DNA from: Streptomyces sp. B21-105
Lineage (GTDB): Bacteria > Actinomycetota > Actinomycetes > Streptomycetales > Streptomycetaceae
Length of the DNA stretch: 64,000 nt
Direction of reading: 5' to 3'
Assembly: GCF_036898465.1 (NCBI RefSeq)
Contig: NZ_JARUMJ010000001.1
Span: 8,060,001-8,124,000, forward strand
The position numbers and the translations under genes were made by a program. The notes below the pieces were generated by a model. The model had not been told where the DNA came from, ran no database searches, and saw nothing but the letters and a program-made list of their open reading frames with translations. Positions within the stretch are counted from its first letter, which is position 1. Each line of letters starts with the position of its first letter. Below, piece after piece: positions 25,193 through 33,905 of this stretch.

Positions 25193-25342
25193 ATGACCAC
25201 CACGCATCGTGCTCCGAAGCCCCTCGCCGCCCCGGGACGCCCGGTCGAGCGCGCCGTCAACGTCGCGCTGATCCTCGCCGTCCTGGCCGGCCTCGGCTGG
25301 ATCGTCGGGATGATCTACACGCTCGTGCAGTGGCCGTTCTGA
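25193..25342 (+). CDS. small single-pass membrane protein
   Basis: 49 residues: a short basic N-terminus (TTTHRAPKPLAAPGRPVER), then one strong transmembrane helix (VALILAVLAGLGWIVGMIYTLV) and a WPF end. No family recognised. ATG 25193 gives this compact protein; an in-frame ATG at 25157 would add 12 residues. Coding bias (GC at third positions) supports it being real. Confidence 0.6.
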   Translation: MTTTHRAPKPLAAPGRPVERAVNVALILAVLAGLGWIVGMIYTLVQWPF

Positions 25343-25378
25343 GGGCGGCAGTCGACCGCCAGGACGCGGGCGCACCGG

Positions 25379-26551
25379 TCAGCGGCGCGCCGCGACGCGG
25401 AAGCGGACGCCCGCGCGGGTCAGCCGCCCGGTCAGCGCGTCGCCCATCGCCACCGCCGTGGTGAGCTGCCCCGCCGCCGGCGGGAGGTCGTCGCAGGCCA
25501 GCGCCATCGCCGCCTCGGCGAACATCTTCGCCGTCTCGTCGTAGCCGGGGTCGCCGCCCGCGACCTCGGTGTACACCCGCCGTCCGCCGCCCTCGCCGAC
25601 GAACCGGACGGAGAACCAGCTCCGCGCCCGCTTCTGCGCGCTCGGCCCCTCACCGGGCCCCAGCCGGTCCGACAGCCAGCGCCGGGCGGGCGGCATCTGG
25701 GCCGCCGCGGCGAGCGTCCCGACCGCGGCGACGCCGCCCACGGCGACGGGCAGCCGCCGGACGGCCGCGTAGTGCCGGTAGCGGAAGTCCGGGCCGTAGC
25801 GCTGCAGCGCCCGGGCCGACCGGAGCACGATCTGCGGGTCGATGGTCGGCAGCGGCAGCGCCCAGGCGCCGACCTCTCCCGCGAACCGGGGCGCGCCCAC
25901 CGGTGCGACGGCCCGGCGGCCCATGAGCCGCGGCTCGTGCCGTCCCCGTTCCCGTGCGGCGGCCAGCATCTGGCGGCCACGGGCGAACTGGCCGAGCGCG
26001 GAGGCGAAGGTGCCGCCCGAGAAGGAGGCGTCGGCCGTCACGAAGCCGTCCACGGTCAGCGGCACGCCTTCGGGGAGCTGCCGGACGGTGAAGTACACGC
26101 CGAGGTCGTGCGGGACGGAGTCGAAGCCGCACGCGTGGATCAGCCGTGCCCCCGTCTCCCGCGCGCGTGCGTCGTGCCGGACGTACATCAGGTCGACGAA
26201 CTCCGGCTCGCCGGTGAGGTCGAGGTAGTCGGCGCCGGTGTCCGCGCAGGCGGCCACCAGGTCCTCGCCGTAGCGCACATAGGGGCCCACCGTCGTGGCC
26301 ACCACGCGCGCGTGCTCCGCGAGCGCGCGCAGGGACGCCGGGTCCGCGACGTCGGCGCGCAGCACCCCGACGTCCACGCCGAGCCGTTCGCGCAGCCGCT
26401 CCAGCTTGCGCTCGTCACGCCCGGCGATCGCCCAGCGCAGCCCGGCGGGCGCATGGGCGGCGAGGTACTCCGCGGTGAGCGTTCCCACGAAGCCCGTCGC
26501 CCCGAAGAGCACGATGTCGTACGGACGGTCGGTCATTTTCAGCCTGCTCAT
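25379..26551 (-). CDS. saccharopine dehydrogenase-like / trans-acting enoyl reductase family
   Basis: 390-residue oxidoreductase with an N-terminal NAD(P) Rossmann motif (IVLFGATGFVGTLTAEYL). HACGFDSVPHDLGVY, characteristic of the saccharopine-dehydrogenase-like/trans-acting enoyl reductase group, follows at about residue 135. Members act on lipid or polyketide intermediates or have no known substrate, so I give no reaction. ATG 26551 has AAGGG upstream; ATG 26536 is possible. Divergent from the MmcQ-like gene. Confidence 0.8.
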   Translation of the reverse strand: MSRLKMTDRPYDIVLFGATGFVGTLTAEYLAAHAPAGLRWAIAGRDERKLERLRERLGVDVGVLRADVADPASLRALAEHARVVATTVGPYVRYGEDLVAACADTGADYLDLTGEPEFVDLMYVRHDARARETGARLIHACGFDSVPHDLGVYFTVRQLPEGVPLTVDGFVTADASFSGGTFASALGQFARGRQMLAAARERGRHEPRLMGRRAVAPVGAPRFAGEVGAWALPLPTIDPQIVLRSARALQRYGPDFRYRHYAAVRRLPVAVGGVAAVGTLAAAAQMPPARRWLSDRLGPGEGPSAQKRARSWFSVRFVGEGGGRRVYTEVAGGDPGYDETAKMFAEAAMALACDDLPPAAGQLTTAVAMGDALTGRLTRAGVRFRVAARR

Positions 26552-26642
26552 GACATCCCTTCGCGGTGCAGCCCGTGCCGCTGTCGGTGGCTGAGGCTAG
26601 CGTGAGGGGTGCGGAGGCCGACGACGAGCCCGGAGGCAGCAG

Positions 26643-27023
26643 GTGACCGTGGACCGCGACGCCCTGAGGAAGTGGGAGAAAGTGCGCGCGTTCGCACTCG
26701 GACTGCCGGGTGCGGCGGAGGAGTTCCCGTGGGGCGGGAGCGTGGCCAAGGTGAACAAGAAGGTGTTCGTCTTCCTCGGCGTCGACGACGGCAGTCACCC
26801 GCTCGGCGTCACCGTCAAGCTCACGGACGAGACCGCGCACGGCCACGCGCTGGCCGCCCCCGGCGCCGAGCCCGCCGGATACGGCCTCGGCAGGTCGGGC
26901 TGGGTGCGCCTCCCGCTGGGGGAGAAGGGCGCGCCCGAGGCCGAGCTGCTCTGCGACTGGGTGGAGGAGAGCTACCGCACGATCGCTCCCCGGCGGCTCA
27001 TAGCGGAGCTGGAAAGGCGCTGA
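26643..27023 (+). CDS. MmcQ/YjbR family protein
   Basis: 126-residue protein of the MmcQ/YjbR DNA-binding-like family (double-wing fold). Characteristic features are the LPGAAEEFPWG start motif, the GWVRLPL block and the ELLCDWVEESYR helix near the end. Function of the family is not established. GTG start with GGAGG 8 bases upstream. Confidence 0.82.
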   Translation: MTVDRDALRKWEKVRAFALGLPGAAEEFPWGGSVAKVNKKVFVFLGVDDGSHPLGVTVKLTDETAHGHALAAPGAEPAGYGLGRSGWVRLPLGEKGAPEAELLCDWVEESYRTIAPRRLIAELERR

Positions 27024-27087
27024 GCCGTCGGTCGACGCGCCGCGAACCGGCCGCGACCTGACCTAAGCGCTTGCTCGTCCGGCTCTT

Positions 27088-27103
27088 GTGTCCGCGGGGA
27101 CAC
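27088..27103. promoter_or_regulatory. inverted repeat upstream of the acyl-CoA operon
   Basis: GTGTCCgcggGGACAC, perfect 6-bp arms, 52 bp before the racemase start. A second motif, TCACTGGTGTTACA at 27114-27127, shares a C(C/T)GGTG core with the site upstream of the operon-linked MerR gene (32556-32572). Confidence 0.4.
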
Positions 27104-27154
27104 GTTCATAGCATCACTGGTGTTACATCAGTTCTGTCACAGCAAGGGGGCCGG

Positions 27155-28339
27155 ATGACGACGGGACGGACGACCGGGCACGGCCCGCTGGCCGGCGTGC
27201 GCGTGCTGGAGCTCGCCGGGATCGGCCCCGGCCCCTTCGCGGGCATGCTGCTGGCCGACCTCGGCGCCGACGTGGTCCGGGTGGACCGGCCCGGCGGCCC
27301 CTCTCTCGGCATCGACCCGGAGTACGACGTCACCAACCGCAACAAGCGCTCGGTGGTCGTGGACCTCAAGGCGCCGGACGGGCCCGCGCGCGTGCTCGAC
27401 CTCGCCGCCCGCGCCGACGTGCTGATCGAGGGCAACCGGCCGGGTGTCGCCGAGCGGCTCGGCGTCGGCCCCGCAGAGTGCCACGCCCGCAACCCCCGTC
27501 TGGTCTACGGCCGGATGACCGGCTGGGGCCAGGAGGGCCCGCTCGCCCAGCGCGCCGGCCACGACATCGCCTACATCGCAGTCACCGGAGCCCTGGGCCT
27601 GATCGGCCGCCCGGGCGCGCCCCCGCCGGCCCCCGCCAACCTGCTCGGCGACTACGCGGGCGGCTCCCTCTACCTCGTCGTCGGCGTCCTCGCGGCGCTG
27701 CACCACGCGCGCGTGAGCGGCGTCGGCCAGGTCGTCGACGCGGCCATCGTGGACGGCGCCGCCCACCTCTCCTCGATGATCCACGGCATGCTCGCGGCCG
27801 GCGGCTGGCAGGACCGGCGCGGCGCCAACCTGCTCGACGGCGGCTGCCCGTACTACGGCGTCTACGAGACCGCCGACGGCGGGTACATGACCGTTGGCGC
27901 GCTGGAACCGCAGTTCTACGACGCCTTCGTGGACCTCCTCGGCCTTGCGGAGTTCCGTGACGCCCGCACGGACCCGACGCGCTGGCCAGAGCTGCGCGAG
28001 GCCGTCGCCGCCCGCTTCCGCACCCGCACCCGCGACGCGTGGACGGCGGTCTTCGCGGGCTCCGACGCGTGCGTGGCGCCGGTGTTGTCGCTGCGCGAGG
28101 CCCCGCACCACCCGCACCTGGCGGCCCGCGGCACCTTCACCGACCACGGCGGCATCACCCAGCCCGCCCCCGCGCCCCGGTTCTCCGCGACCCCCACGGC
28201 CGTGCGCACCGGACCCGCCCTGCCCGGCGCCGACACCCACCAGGTGGCCCGTGACTGGGACCTGCCCGACGGGGACATACCCGAGCTCGCGCCCGACCTC
28301 GAACAGCCCCTCCCGAACACCGCGGCCCGGGGCGACTGA
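27155..28339 (+). CDS. CaiB/BaiF CoA-transferase family, alpha-methylacyl-CoA racemase-like
   Basis: 394-residue family III CoA-transferase fold. The opening LAGVRVLELAGIGPGPFAGMLLADLGADVVRVDRPGG is that of alpha-methylacyl-CoA racemases. GHDIAY and NLLGDYAGGS supply the His/Asp pair used for alpha-proton exchange. It likely epimerises 2-methylacyl-CoA so that branched fatty acids can enter beta-oxidation, which fits the thiolase and FadB genes directly downstream. Start ATG 27155 after AAGGGGG; a longer frame is not conserved-looking. Confidence 0.85.
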   Translation: MTTGRTTGHGPLAGVRVLELAGIGPGPFAGMLLADLGADVVRVDRPGGPSLGIDPEYDVTNRNKRSVVVDLKAPDGPARVLDLAARADVLIEGNRPGVAERLGVGPAECHARNPRLVYGRMTGWGQEGPLAQRAGHDIAYIAVTGALGLIGRPGAPPPAPANLLGDYAGGSLYLVVGVLAALHHARVSGVGQVVDAAIVDGAAHLSSMIHGMLAAGGWQDRRGANLLDGGCPYYGVYETADGGYMTVGALEPQFYDAFVDLLGLAEFRDARTDPTRWPELREAVAARFRTRTRDAWTAVFAGSDACVAPVLSLREAPHHPHLAARGTFTDHGGITQPAPAPRFSATPTAVRTGPALPGADTHQVARDWDLPDGDIPELAPDLEQPLPNTAARGD

Positions 28340-28378
28340 CCCCGCCCGGCCCGGCCCACCCTCCCGAAAGGCCCACCA

Positions 28379-29593
28379 GTGAGCACCGAAGCGTACGTGT
28401 ACGACGCGATCCGCACCCCGCGCGGGCGCGGCAAGGCGAACGGCTCCCTGCACGGAACAAAGCCCATCGACCTCGTCGTCGGCCTCATCCACGAACTCCG
28501 CGACCGCTTCCCCGGCCTGGACCCGGCCGGGATCGACGACATCGTGCTCGGCGTGGTCAGCCCCGTGGGCGACCAGGGCTCCGACATCGCGCGCACCGCC
28601 GCGATCGCCGCCGGCCTGCCCGACACCGTGGCGGGCGTGCAGGAGAACCGCTTCTGCGCCTCGGGCCTGGAAGCCGTCAACCTGGCCGCCATGAAGGTCC
28701 GCTCGGGCTGGGAGGACCTCGTCCTCGCGGGCGGCGTGGAGTCGATGTCCCGGGTGCCGATGGCCTCGGACGGCGGTGCCTGGTTCAACGACCCGATGAC
28801 CAACCTGGGCGTCAACTTCGTGCCGCAGGGCATCGGCGCCGACCTCATCGCCACCATCGAGGGCTTCTCCCGGCGCGACGTCGACGAGTACGCCGCCCTG
28901 TCGCAGGAGAGGGCGGCGACGGCCTGGAAGGAGGGCCGCTTCGACCGCTCCGTGGTGCCGGTGAAGGACCGCAGCGGACTGGTCGTCCTCGACCACGACG
29001 AGCACCCCCGCCCCGGCACGACCGCGGACTCCCTCGCCAAGCTGAAGCCGTCCTTCGCCGACATCGGCGAACTGGGCGGTTTCGACGCCGTGGCGCTGCA
29101 GAAGTACCACTGGGTGGAGAAGATCGACCACGTCCACCACGCGGGCAACTCCTCCGGCATCGTCGACGGCGCATCCCTGGTCGCCATCGGCACCAGGGAG
29201 GCAGGCGAGCGCCACGGGCTCACCCCGCGCGCGCGGATCGTCTCCGCGGCCGTCTCCGGCTCCGAGCCGACGATCATGCTCACCGGCCCCGCGCCCGCCA
29301 CCCGCAAGGCCCTCGCGAAGGCCGGGCTGACCATCGACGACATCGACCTCGTCGAGATCAACGAGGCGTTCGCCGCGGTCGTCCTGCGCTTCGTCAGGGA
29401 CATGGGCCTGTCTCTGGACAAGGTCAACGTCAACGGCGGCGCGATCGCGCTCGGTCACCCGCTCGGCGCCACCGGCGCGATGATCCTCGGCTCGCTCGTC
29501 GACGAACTGGAGCGCCAGGACAAGCGCTACGGCCTCGCCACCCTCTGCGTCGGCGGCGGCATGGGCATCGCCACCGTCGTCGAGCGCGTCTGA
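28379..29593 (+). CDS. fadA: acetyl-CoA C-acyltransferase (thiolase)
   Basis: 404-residue thiolase that cleaves 3-ketoacyl-CoA with CoA. Active-site residues: nucleophilic Cys in [16 protein letters not shown], His in GHPLGATGA, and the NEAFAA motif; a C-terminal Cys lies in LCVGGGMG. The GTG start at 28379 follows AAAGG. Middle gene of the racemase-thiolase-fadB operon. Confidence 0.92.
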   Translation: MSTEAYVYDAIRTPRGRGKANGSLHGTKPIDLVVGLIHELRDRFPGLDPAGIDDIVLGVVSPVGDQGSDIARTAAIAAGLPDTVAGVQENRFCASGLEAVNLAAMKVRSGWEDLVLAGGVESMSRVPMASDGGAWFNDPMTNLGVNFVPQGIGADLIATIEGFSRRDVDEYAALSQERAATAWKEGRFDRSVVPVKDRSGLVVLDHDEHPRPGTTADSLAKLKPSFADIGELGGFDAVALQKYHWVEKIDHVHHAGNSSGIVDGASLVAIGTREAGERHGLTPRARIVSAAVSGSEPTIMLTGPAPATRKALAKAGLTIDDIDLVEINEAFAAVVLRFVRDMGLSLDKVNVNGGAIALGHPLGATGAMILGSLVDELERQDKRYGLATLCVGGGMGIATVVERV

Positions 29594-29634
29594 CCACCCC
29601 AGCGGAACCCACAGACTTCTACGGAGACCCCGTC

Positions 29635-31812
29635 ATGACACAGAGCACCACCATCCGCTGGGAACAGGACCGAACCGGCCTCGTCACCCTTGTCCTCGAC
29701 GACCCCGACCAGTCCGCGAACACCATGAACGCGGCCTTCCGCGCATCCCTGGCCGCCGTCGCCGACCGCCTGGAGGCCGAGAAGGACTCCGTCCGGGGCG
29801 TCATCCTCACCTCCGCCAAGAAGACCTTCTTCGCCGGCGGCGACCTGCGCGACCTGATCCGCGTCACCCCGGACACGGCCCAGGAACTGCTCGACGGCGG
29901 ACTGGAGATCAAGCGCAACCTCCGCCGCATCGAGACCCTCGGCAAGCCCGTCGTCGCCGCCCTCAACGGCGCGGCCCTCGGCGGCGGCTACGAACTGGCC
30001 CTCGCCTGCCACCACCGCATCGCGCTCGACGCGCCCGGCTCGAAGATCGGCTGCCCCGAGGTCACCCTCGGTCTGCTCCCCGGCGGCGGCGGTGTGGTGC
30101 GCACGGTCCGGCTGCTGGGCATCACCGACGCCCTCCTGAAGGTCCTCCTCAAGGGCACCCAGTACAGCCCGCGGCGCGCCCTGGAGAACGGCCTGGTCGA
30201 CGACGTCGCCACCACGCACGACGAACTGCTCGCCAAGGCCCGCGCCTTCGTCGACGCGAACCCCGAGTCGCAGCAGCCCTGGGACCGGCCGGGCTACCGC
30301 ATCCCGGGCGGCACCCCGTCGAACCCCCGGTTCGCCGCCAACCTGCCCGCGTTCCCGGCCAGCCTGCGCAAGGAGACCAACGGCGCCCCCTACCCCGCGC
30401 CGCGCAACATCCTCGCCGCGGCCGTCGAGGGCGCCCAGGTCGACTTCGAGACCGCACAGGTGATCGAGGCCCGTTACTTCGTCGAGCTGGCCGCCGGACA
30501 GACGTCGAAGAACATGATCCAGGCGTTCTTCTTCGACCTCCAGGCCGTCAACTCGGGCCTCAGCCGCCCCAAGGGCGTCGCACCCCGCCCGGTCCGCAAG
30601 GCCGCCGTCCTGGGCGCCGGGATGATGGGCGCCGGCATCGCCTACGCGTGCGCCCGCGCGGGTATCGACGTCGTCCTGAAGGACGTCTCCCTGGAGGCCG
30701 CGCTGAAGGGCAAGGCCTACTCCGAGAAGCTGTGTGCCAAGGCCGTCTCCCGCGGCCGCACGACCCAGGACAAGGCGGACGCGCTCCTCGCCCGCATCAC
30801 GCCCACCGCGGACCCCGCCGACCTGGCCGGCTGCGACGCCGTCATCGAGGCCGTCTTCGAGGACACCGCCCTCAAGCACAAGGTGTTCCAGGAGATCGAG
30901 CAGGTCGTCGCGCCCGACGCCCTGCTGTGCTCCAACACCTCCACGCTGCCCATCACCGCCCTCGCCGAAGGAGTCGAGCGGCAGGCCGACTTCATCGGGC
31001 TGCACTTCTTCTCGCCCGTCGACAAGATGCCGCTGGTCGAGATCATCAAGGGCGAGCGCACCGGCCACGAGGCGCTCGCACGCGCCTTCGACCTGGTGCG
31101 GCAGATCAACAAGACGCCGATCGTCGTCAACGACTCGCGCGGCTTCTTCACCTCCCGGGTGATCGGCCACTTCATCAACGAGGGCGTCGCCATGGTCGGC
31201 GAGGGCATCGAGCCCGCTTCCGTGGAGCAGGCCGCAGCGCAGGCCGGCTACCCCGCCAAGGTGCTCTCCCTCATGGACGAGCTGACGCTCACCCTTCCGC
31301 GCAAGATCCGGGGCGAGTCCAGGCGGGCCGTGGAGGAGGCCGGCGGCACCTGGACCGGGCACCCCGCCGAGGCCGTCGTCGACCGCATGGTCGACGAGTT
31401 CGGCCGCACCGGCCGCAGTGGCGGCGCCGGCTTCTACGAGTACGGGGAGGACGGCAAGCGGGCAGGTCTGTGGCCGGGACTGCGTGAGCACTTCACCCGC
31501 GCGGGCGCCGAGATCCCCTTCGAGGACATGCAGGAGCGCATGCTGTTCTCCGAGGCCCTCGACACCGTCAGGCTCGTCGAGGAGGGCGTCCTGACCTCCG
31601 TGGCCGACGCCAACATCGGCTCCCTCTTCGGCATCGGCTTCCCCGGCTGGACCGGCGGCGTCCTCCAGTACATCAACGGCTACGACGGCGGACTCCCCGG
31701 CTTCGTGTCCCGCGCGCGTGAGCTCGCCGCACGCTACGGCGACCGCTTCACCCCGCCCGCCCTGCTGGTGGAGAAGGCGCGACGGGAGGAGACCTTCACG
31801 GACGCGCGCTGA
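29635..31812 (+). CDS. fadB: FadB-type multifunctional enoyl-CoA hydratase / 3-hydroxyacyl-CoA dehydrogenase
   Basis: 725-residue beta-oxidation enzyme. Residues 1-200 are an enoyl-CoA hydratase/isomerase module (oxyanion hole FFAGGDLRDL and ALGGGYELAL). From about 320 is an NAD-binding 3-hydroxyacyl-CoA dehydrogenase (AVLGAGMMGAGIAYACA), with the catalytic motif GLHFFSPVDKMPLVEI, then the C-terminal helical domain. With the thiolase it carries out the last three steps of a beta-oxidation cycle. A GC-rich hairpin sits just after its stop. Confidence 0.93.
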   Translation: MTQSTTIRWEQDRTGLVTLVLDDPDQSANTMNAAFRASLAAVADRLEAEKDSVRGVILTSAKKTFFAGGDLRDLIRVTPDTAQELLDGGLEIKRNLRRIETLGKPVVAALNGAALGGGYELALACHHRIALDAPGSKIGCPEVTLGLLPGGGGVVRTVRLLGITDALLKVLLKGTQYSPRRALENGLVDDVATTHDELLAKARAFVDANPESQQPWDRPGYRIPGGTPSNPRFAANLPAFPASLRKETNGAPYPAPRNILAAAVEGAQVDFETAQVIEARYFVELAAGQTSKNMIQAFFFDLQAVNSGLSRPKGVAPRPVRKAAVLGAGMMGAGIAYACARAGIDVVLKDVSLEAALKGKAYSEKLCAKAVSRGRTTQDKADALLARITPTADPADLAGCDAVIEAVFEDTALKHKVFQEIEQVVAPDALLCSNTSTLPITALAEGVERQADFIGLHFFSPVDKMPLVEIIKGERTGHEALARAFDLVRQINKTPIVVNDSRGFFTSRVIGHFINEGVAMVGEGIEPASVEQAAAQAGYPAKVLSLMDELTLTLPRKIRGESRRAVEEAGGTWTGHPAEAVVDRMVDEFGRTGRSGGAGFYEYGEDGKRAGLWPGLREHFTRAGAEIPFEDMQERMLFSEALDTVRLVEEGVLTSVADANIGSLFGIGFPGWTGGVLQYINGYDGGLPGFVSRARELAARYGDRFTPPALLVEKARREETFTDAR

Positions 31813-31824
31813 ACGCCCGGACCG

Positions 31825-32538
31825 TCACGGGGAGCCGTCCGCCGGCGGCTCCCCGAGCCACTCCCGCAGTTCCTCCGTGAGCGAGCGCTGGAAGGCCGTC
31901 AGCAGCGCCTGGACGACCAGCGGCTGCATGTGCGCCGACAGCGACCGCACCGCCCGCGCGTCGCGCTCCGGCACTTCCTCGCGCAGCAGCCGCGACAGCT
32001 CGTGGGCCGCCGCGCGCGCATGGTGGAGCAGGACGGCGCGCGCCGCGCGGATGGACTCCGGCGACAACGGCACGTCCAGCAGCCGGACCCCCAGCCGCAG
32101 CAGGCCGGGGTCGACCCCGTAGCCGTCGTCGTCGCGGCGTACGACGTTCATCGCGACGAGCCGGTCCAGATCCTCCTCGCCGAGCGTGCGCCCCGCCCGC
32201 CGCTGCAGTTCCTCCCGGGTCACCGTCTCCTCCGCGTCCGGCGCCCAGGAGGCCACCACGGCCCGGTGCACGGCGAGGTCGTGGGCGTCCAGACCGGGCG
32301 GCAGCCGCTCCAGGTAGCGCTCGATCGCCGCCAGCGTCAGCCCCTGCCCGCGCAGTTCCTCGATCAGCGCCAGACGCGCGAGATGCGCGGCCCCGTAACG
32401 CCCCACCCGGCGCGGTCCGATGACCGGCGGCGGCAGCAGCCCCTTCGTGCCGTAGAAGCGCACCGTGCGCACCGTGACCCCGGCGCGCGCGGCCAGCTCG
32501 TCGACCGTGAGGGCCGGCTCCTCGGTCTCGCTCGTCAT
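31825..32538 (-). CDS. MerR-family transcriptional regulator
   Basis: 237-residue MerR-type regulator. The N-terminal winged helix reads LTVDELAARAGVTVRTVRFYGTKGLLPPP, followed by RVGRYGAAHLARL and the GLTLAAIERYL helix. The effector domain has no Cys metal cluster and is long (~160 residues), like regulators of fatty-acid genes in Streptomyces. It is convergent with the fadB operon (12-bp gap) and probably controls it, which is an inference from position. ATG 32538. Confidence 0.85.
   Translation of the reverse strand: MTSETEEPALTVDELAARAGVTVRTVRFYGTKGLLPPPVIGPRRVGRYGAAHLARLALIEELRGQGLTLAAIERYLERLPPGLDAHDLAVHRAVVASWAPDAEETVTREELQRRAGRTLGEEDLDRLVAMNVVRRDDDGYGVDPGLLRLGVRLLDVPLSPESIRAARAVLLHHARAAAHELSRLLREEVPERDARAVRSLSAHMQPLVVQALLTAFQRSLTEELREWLGEPPADGSP
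31829..31854. terminator. hairpin after fadB
   Basis: GGGGAGCCG and CGGCTCCCC form a 9-bp stem with an 8-base loop, 17 bp after the fadB stop codon and inside the 3' end of the convergent merR gene. Confidence 0.5.
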
Positions 32539-32555
32539 GTGCAGCAGTATCGCTG

Positions 32556-32572
32556 TCACACCGGTGCTGTGA
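32556..32572. promoter_or_regulatory. putative MerR operator
   Basis: TCACAccggtgcTGTGA, 5-bp arms with a 7-base spacer, 17 bp before the merR start. It contains the CCGGTG core also seen (as CTGGTG) in front of the acyl-CoA operon. Confidence 0.4.
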
Positions 32573-32608
32573 AACCCGCGACGGCGGCACGACCGACGGA
32601 CCGACGGA

Positions 32609-32640
32609 CCTGCGTACCGGTTCACCTGCGTACCGGTTCA
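32609..32640. repeat. 16-bp direct repeat, two copies
   Basis: cctgcgtaccggttca occurs twice in perfect tandem between merR and the PfkB kinase gene. Confidence 0.9.
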
Positions 32641-32685
32641 CCTGTGGGCGGCCTCGATGTCAGTGGCGTCGCCTACCGTGGCGTC

Positions 32686-33609
32686 ATGTCGGAGATCACT
32701 CATGTCCGGGGCGACGCCATCGACGTGCTGGTTCTCGGCGGGGCCGGCGTGGACACGATCGTGTACGTGCCGCAGCTGCCGCTCCCGTACGCCGACAGCT
32801 ACCTGATCGACAGCGGGATCCGCGCCCGCGCCGGCCAGACCGGCGACTTCGTCGCCCTCGGCCTCGCCGCCCTCGGCCTGCGCACCCACCATCTCGACTT
32901 CCTCGGCGACGATCCCGAGGGCGACCTGGTCCGCGCCCTCCACGCCGAGCACGGCATCGCCCTCACCGCGGTCCCGCAGCCCGCCGGCACCAAGCGCGCG
33001 GTCAACCTGGTGAGCCCGGACGGCCGGCGGCTGTCGCTGTACGACACCAGCCGCGGGCGACCCGGCGACCGCTTCCCCGAGGACACCTTGCGCGACCTCG
33101 CTGCGGCGAGCCGCCACGCGCACGTGTCCATCACGCAACCCTGCGCCGAGGCGCTGCCCGTACTGCGCGAAGCGGGCGTCGGCATCTCCACAGACCTGCA
33201 CAACTGGGACGGCGAGAACCCCTACCAGGCGGCCTTCGCCCACGAGGCGGACATCGTGTTCGTCTCCGCGACAGCCCTGACCGACCCTCGGGCGACCATG
33301 CGCCGCATCGCCGAGCGCGGCCGCGCCGAAGCGGTCGTCGCCACCGCCGGAGCCGAGGGAGCGTATCTGCTGGCGGGCGGCGAGCTGACCCACGTCCCCG
33401 CCGTCGCCCCGCCCGGACCGGTGGTCGACTCCAACGGCGCGGGCGACGCCTTCGCCGCCGCGTTCCTGTTCGGCCGACTCCACGGCGAACCGCCCCGCCG
33501 GTGCGCCGAGTTCGGGGCACTGGCGGGGGCGTACGCGTGCACGGTGCCGGCCACCGAGAGCGCCGCGATGTCCCGCGCCGAGCTGCTGACACGGGCGAGC
33601 GCCCGCTGA
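32686..33609 (+). CDS. PfkB-family carbohydrate kinase
   Basis: 307-residue ribokinase-fold kinase. PfkB signature 2 with the catalytic Asp is DSNGAGDAFAAAF near residue 250, and an N-terminal GGAGVDTIVYV strand pairs with GQTGDFVALGLAALG. It phosphorylates a sugar or nucleoside; the substrate cannot be inferred as neighbours are unrelated. ATG at 32686. The frame is open far upstream across merR but only as its shadow. Confidence 0.85.
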   Translation: MSEITHVRGDAIDVLVLGGAGVDTIVYVPQLPLPYADSYLIDSGIRARAGQTGDFVALGLAALGLRTHHLDFLGDDPEGDLVRALHAEHGIALTAVPQPAGTKRAVNLVSPDGRRLSLYDTSRGRPGDRFPEDTLRDLAAASRHAHVSITQPCAEALPVLREAGVGISTDLHNWDGENPYQAAFAHEADIVFVSATALTDPRATMRRIAERGRAEAVVATAGAEGAYLLAGGELTHVPAVAPPGPVVDSNGAGDAFAAAFLFGRLHGEPPRRCAEFGALAGAYACTVPATESAAMSRAELLTRASAR

Positions 33610-33905
33610 CCCGGCCGGCAGCAGCCATGGCCGCCCCCGCTCTCCGCGCAGTGTCTGTACGACGCGTTACCCACAACCGCCGCATGCCGGACAGGAGTTC
33701 ACGGGCCCCGACATCGCGGCCTTTCCGACCACGACGACCTCACCGTCCACCCGAGTGTCCACGCCCGGACGCTGACCGACCACGCCTCGGATCGGCGACC
33801 GGACGGGACGACGACGCCCGCGGCGTCGACGTTCGGGCACCCGCCGGACGGGGACCCGGGCGCCCCGGGCGCCGCACGCGCACGGAAGCTAGGATCTGCT
33901 GTCTG

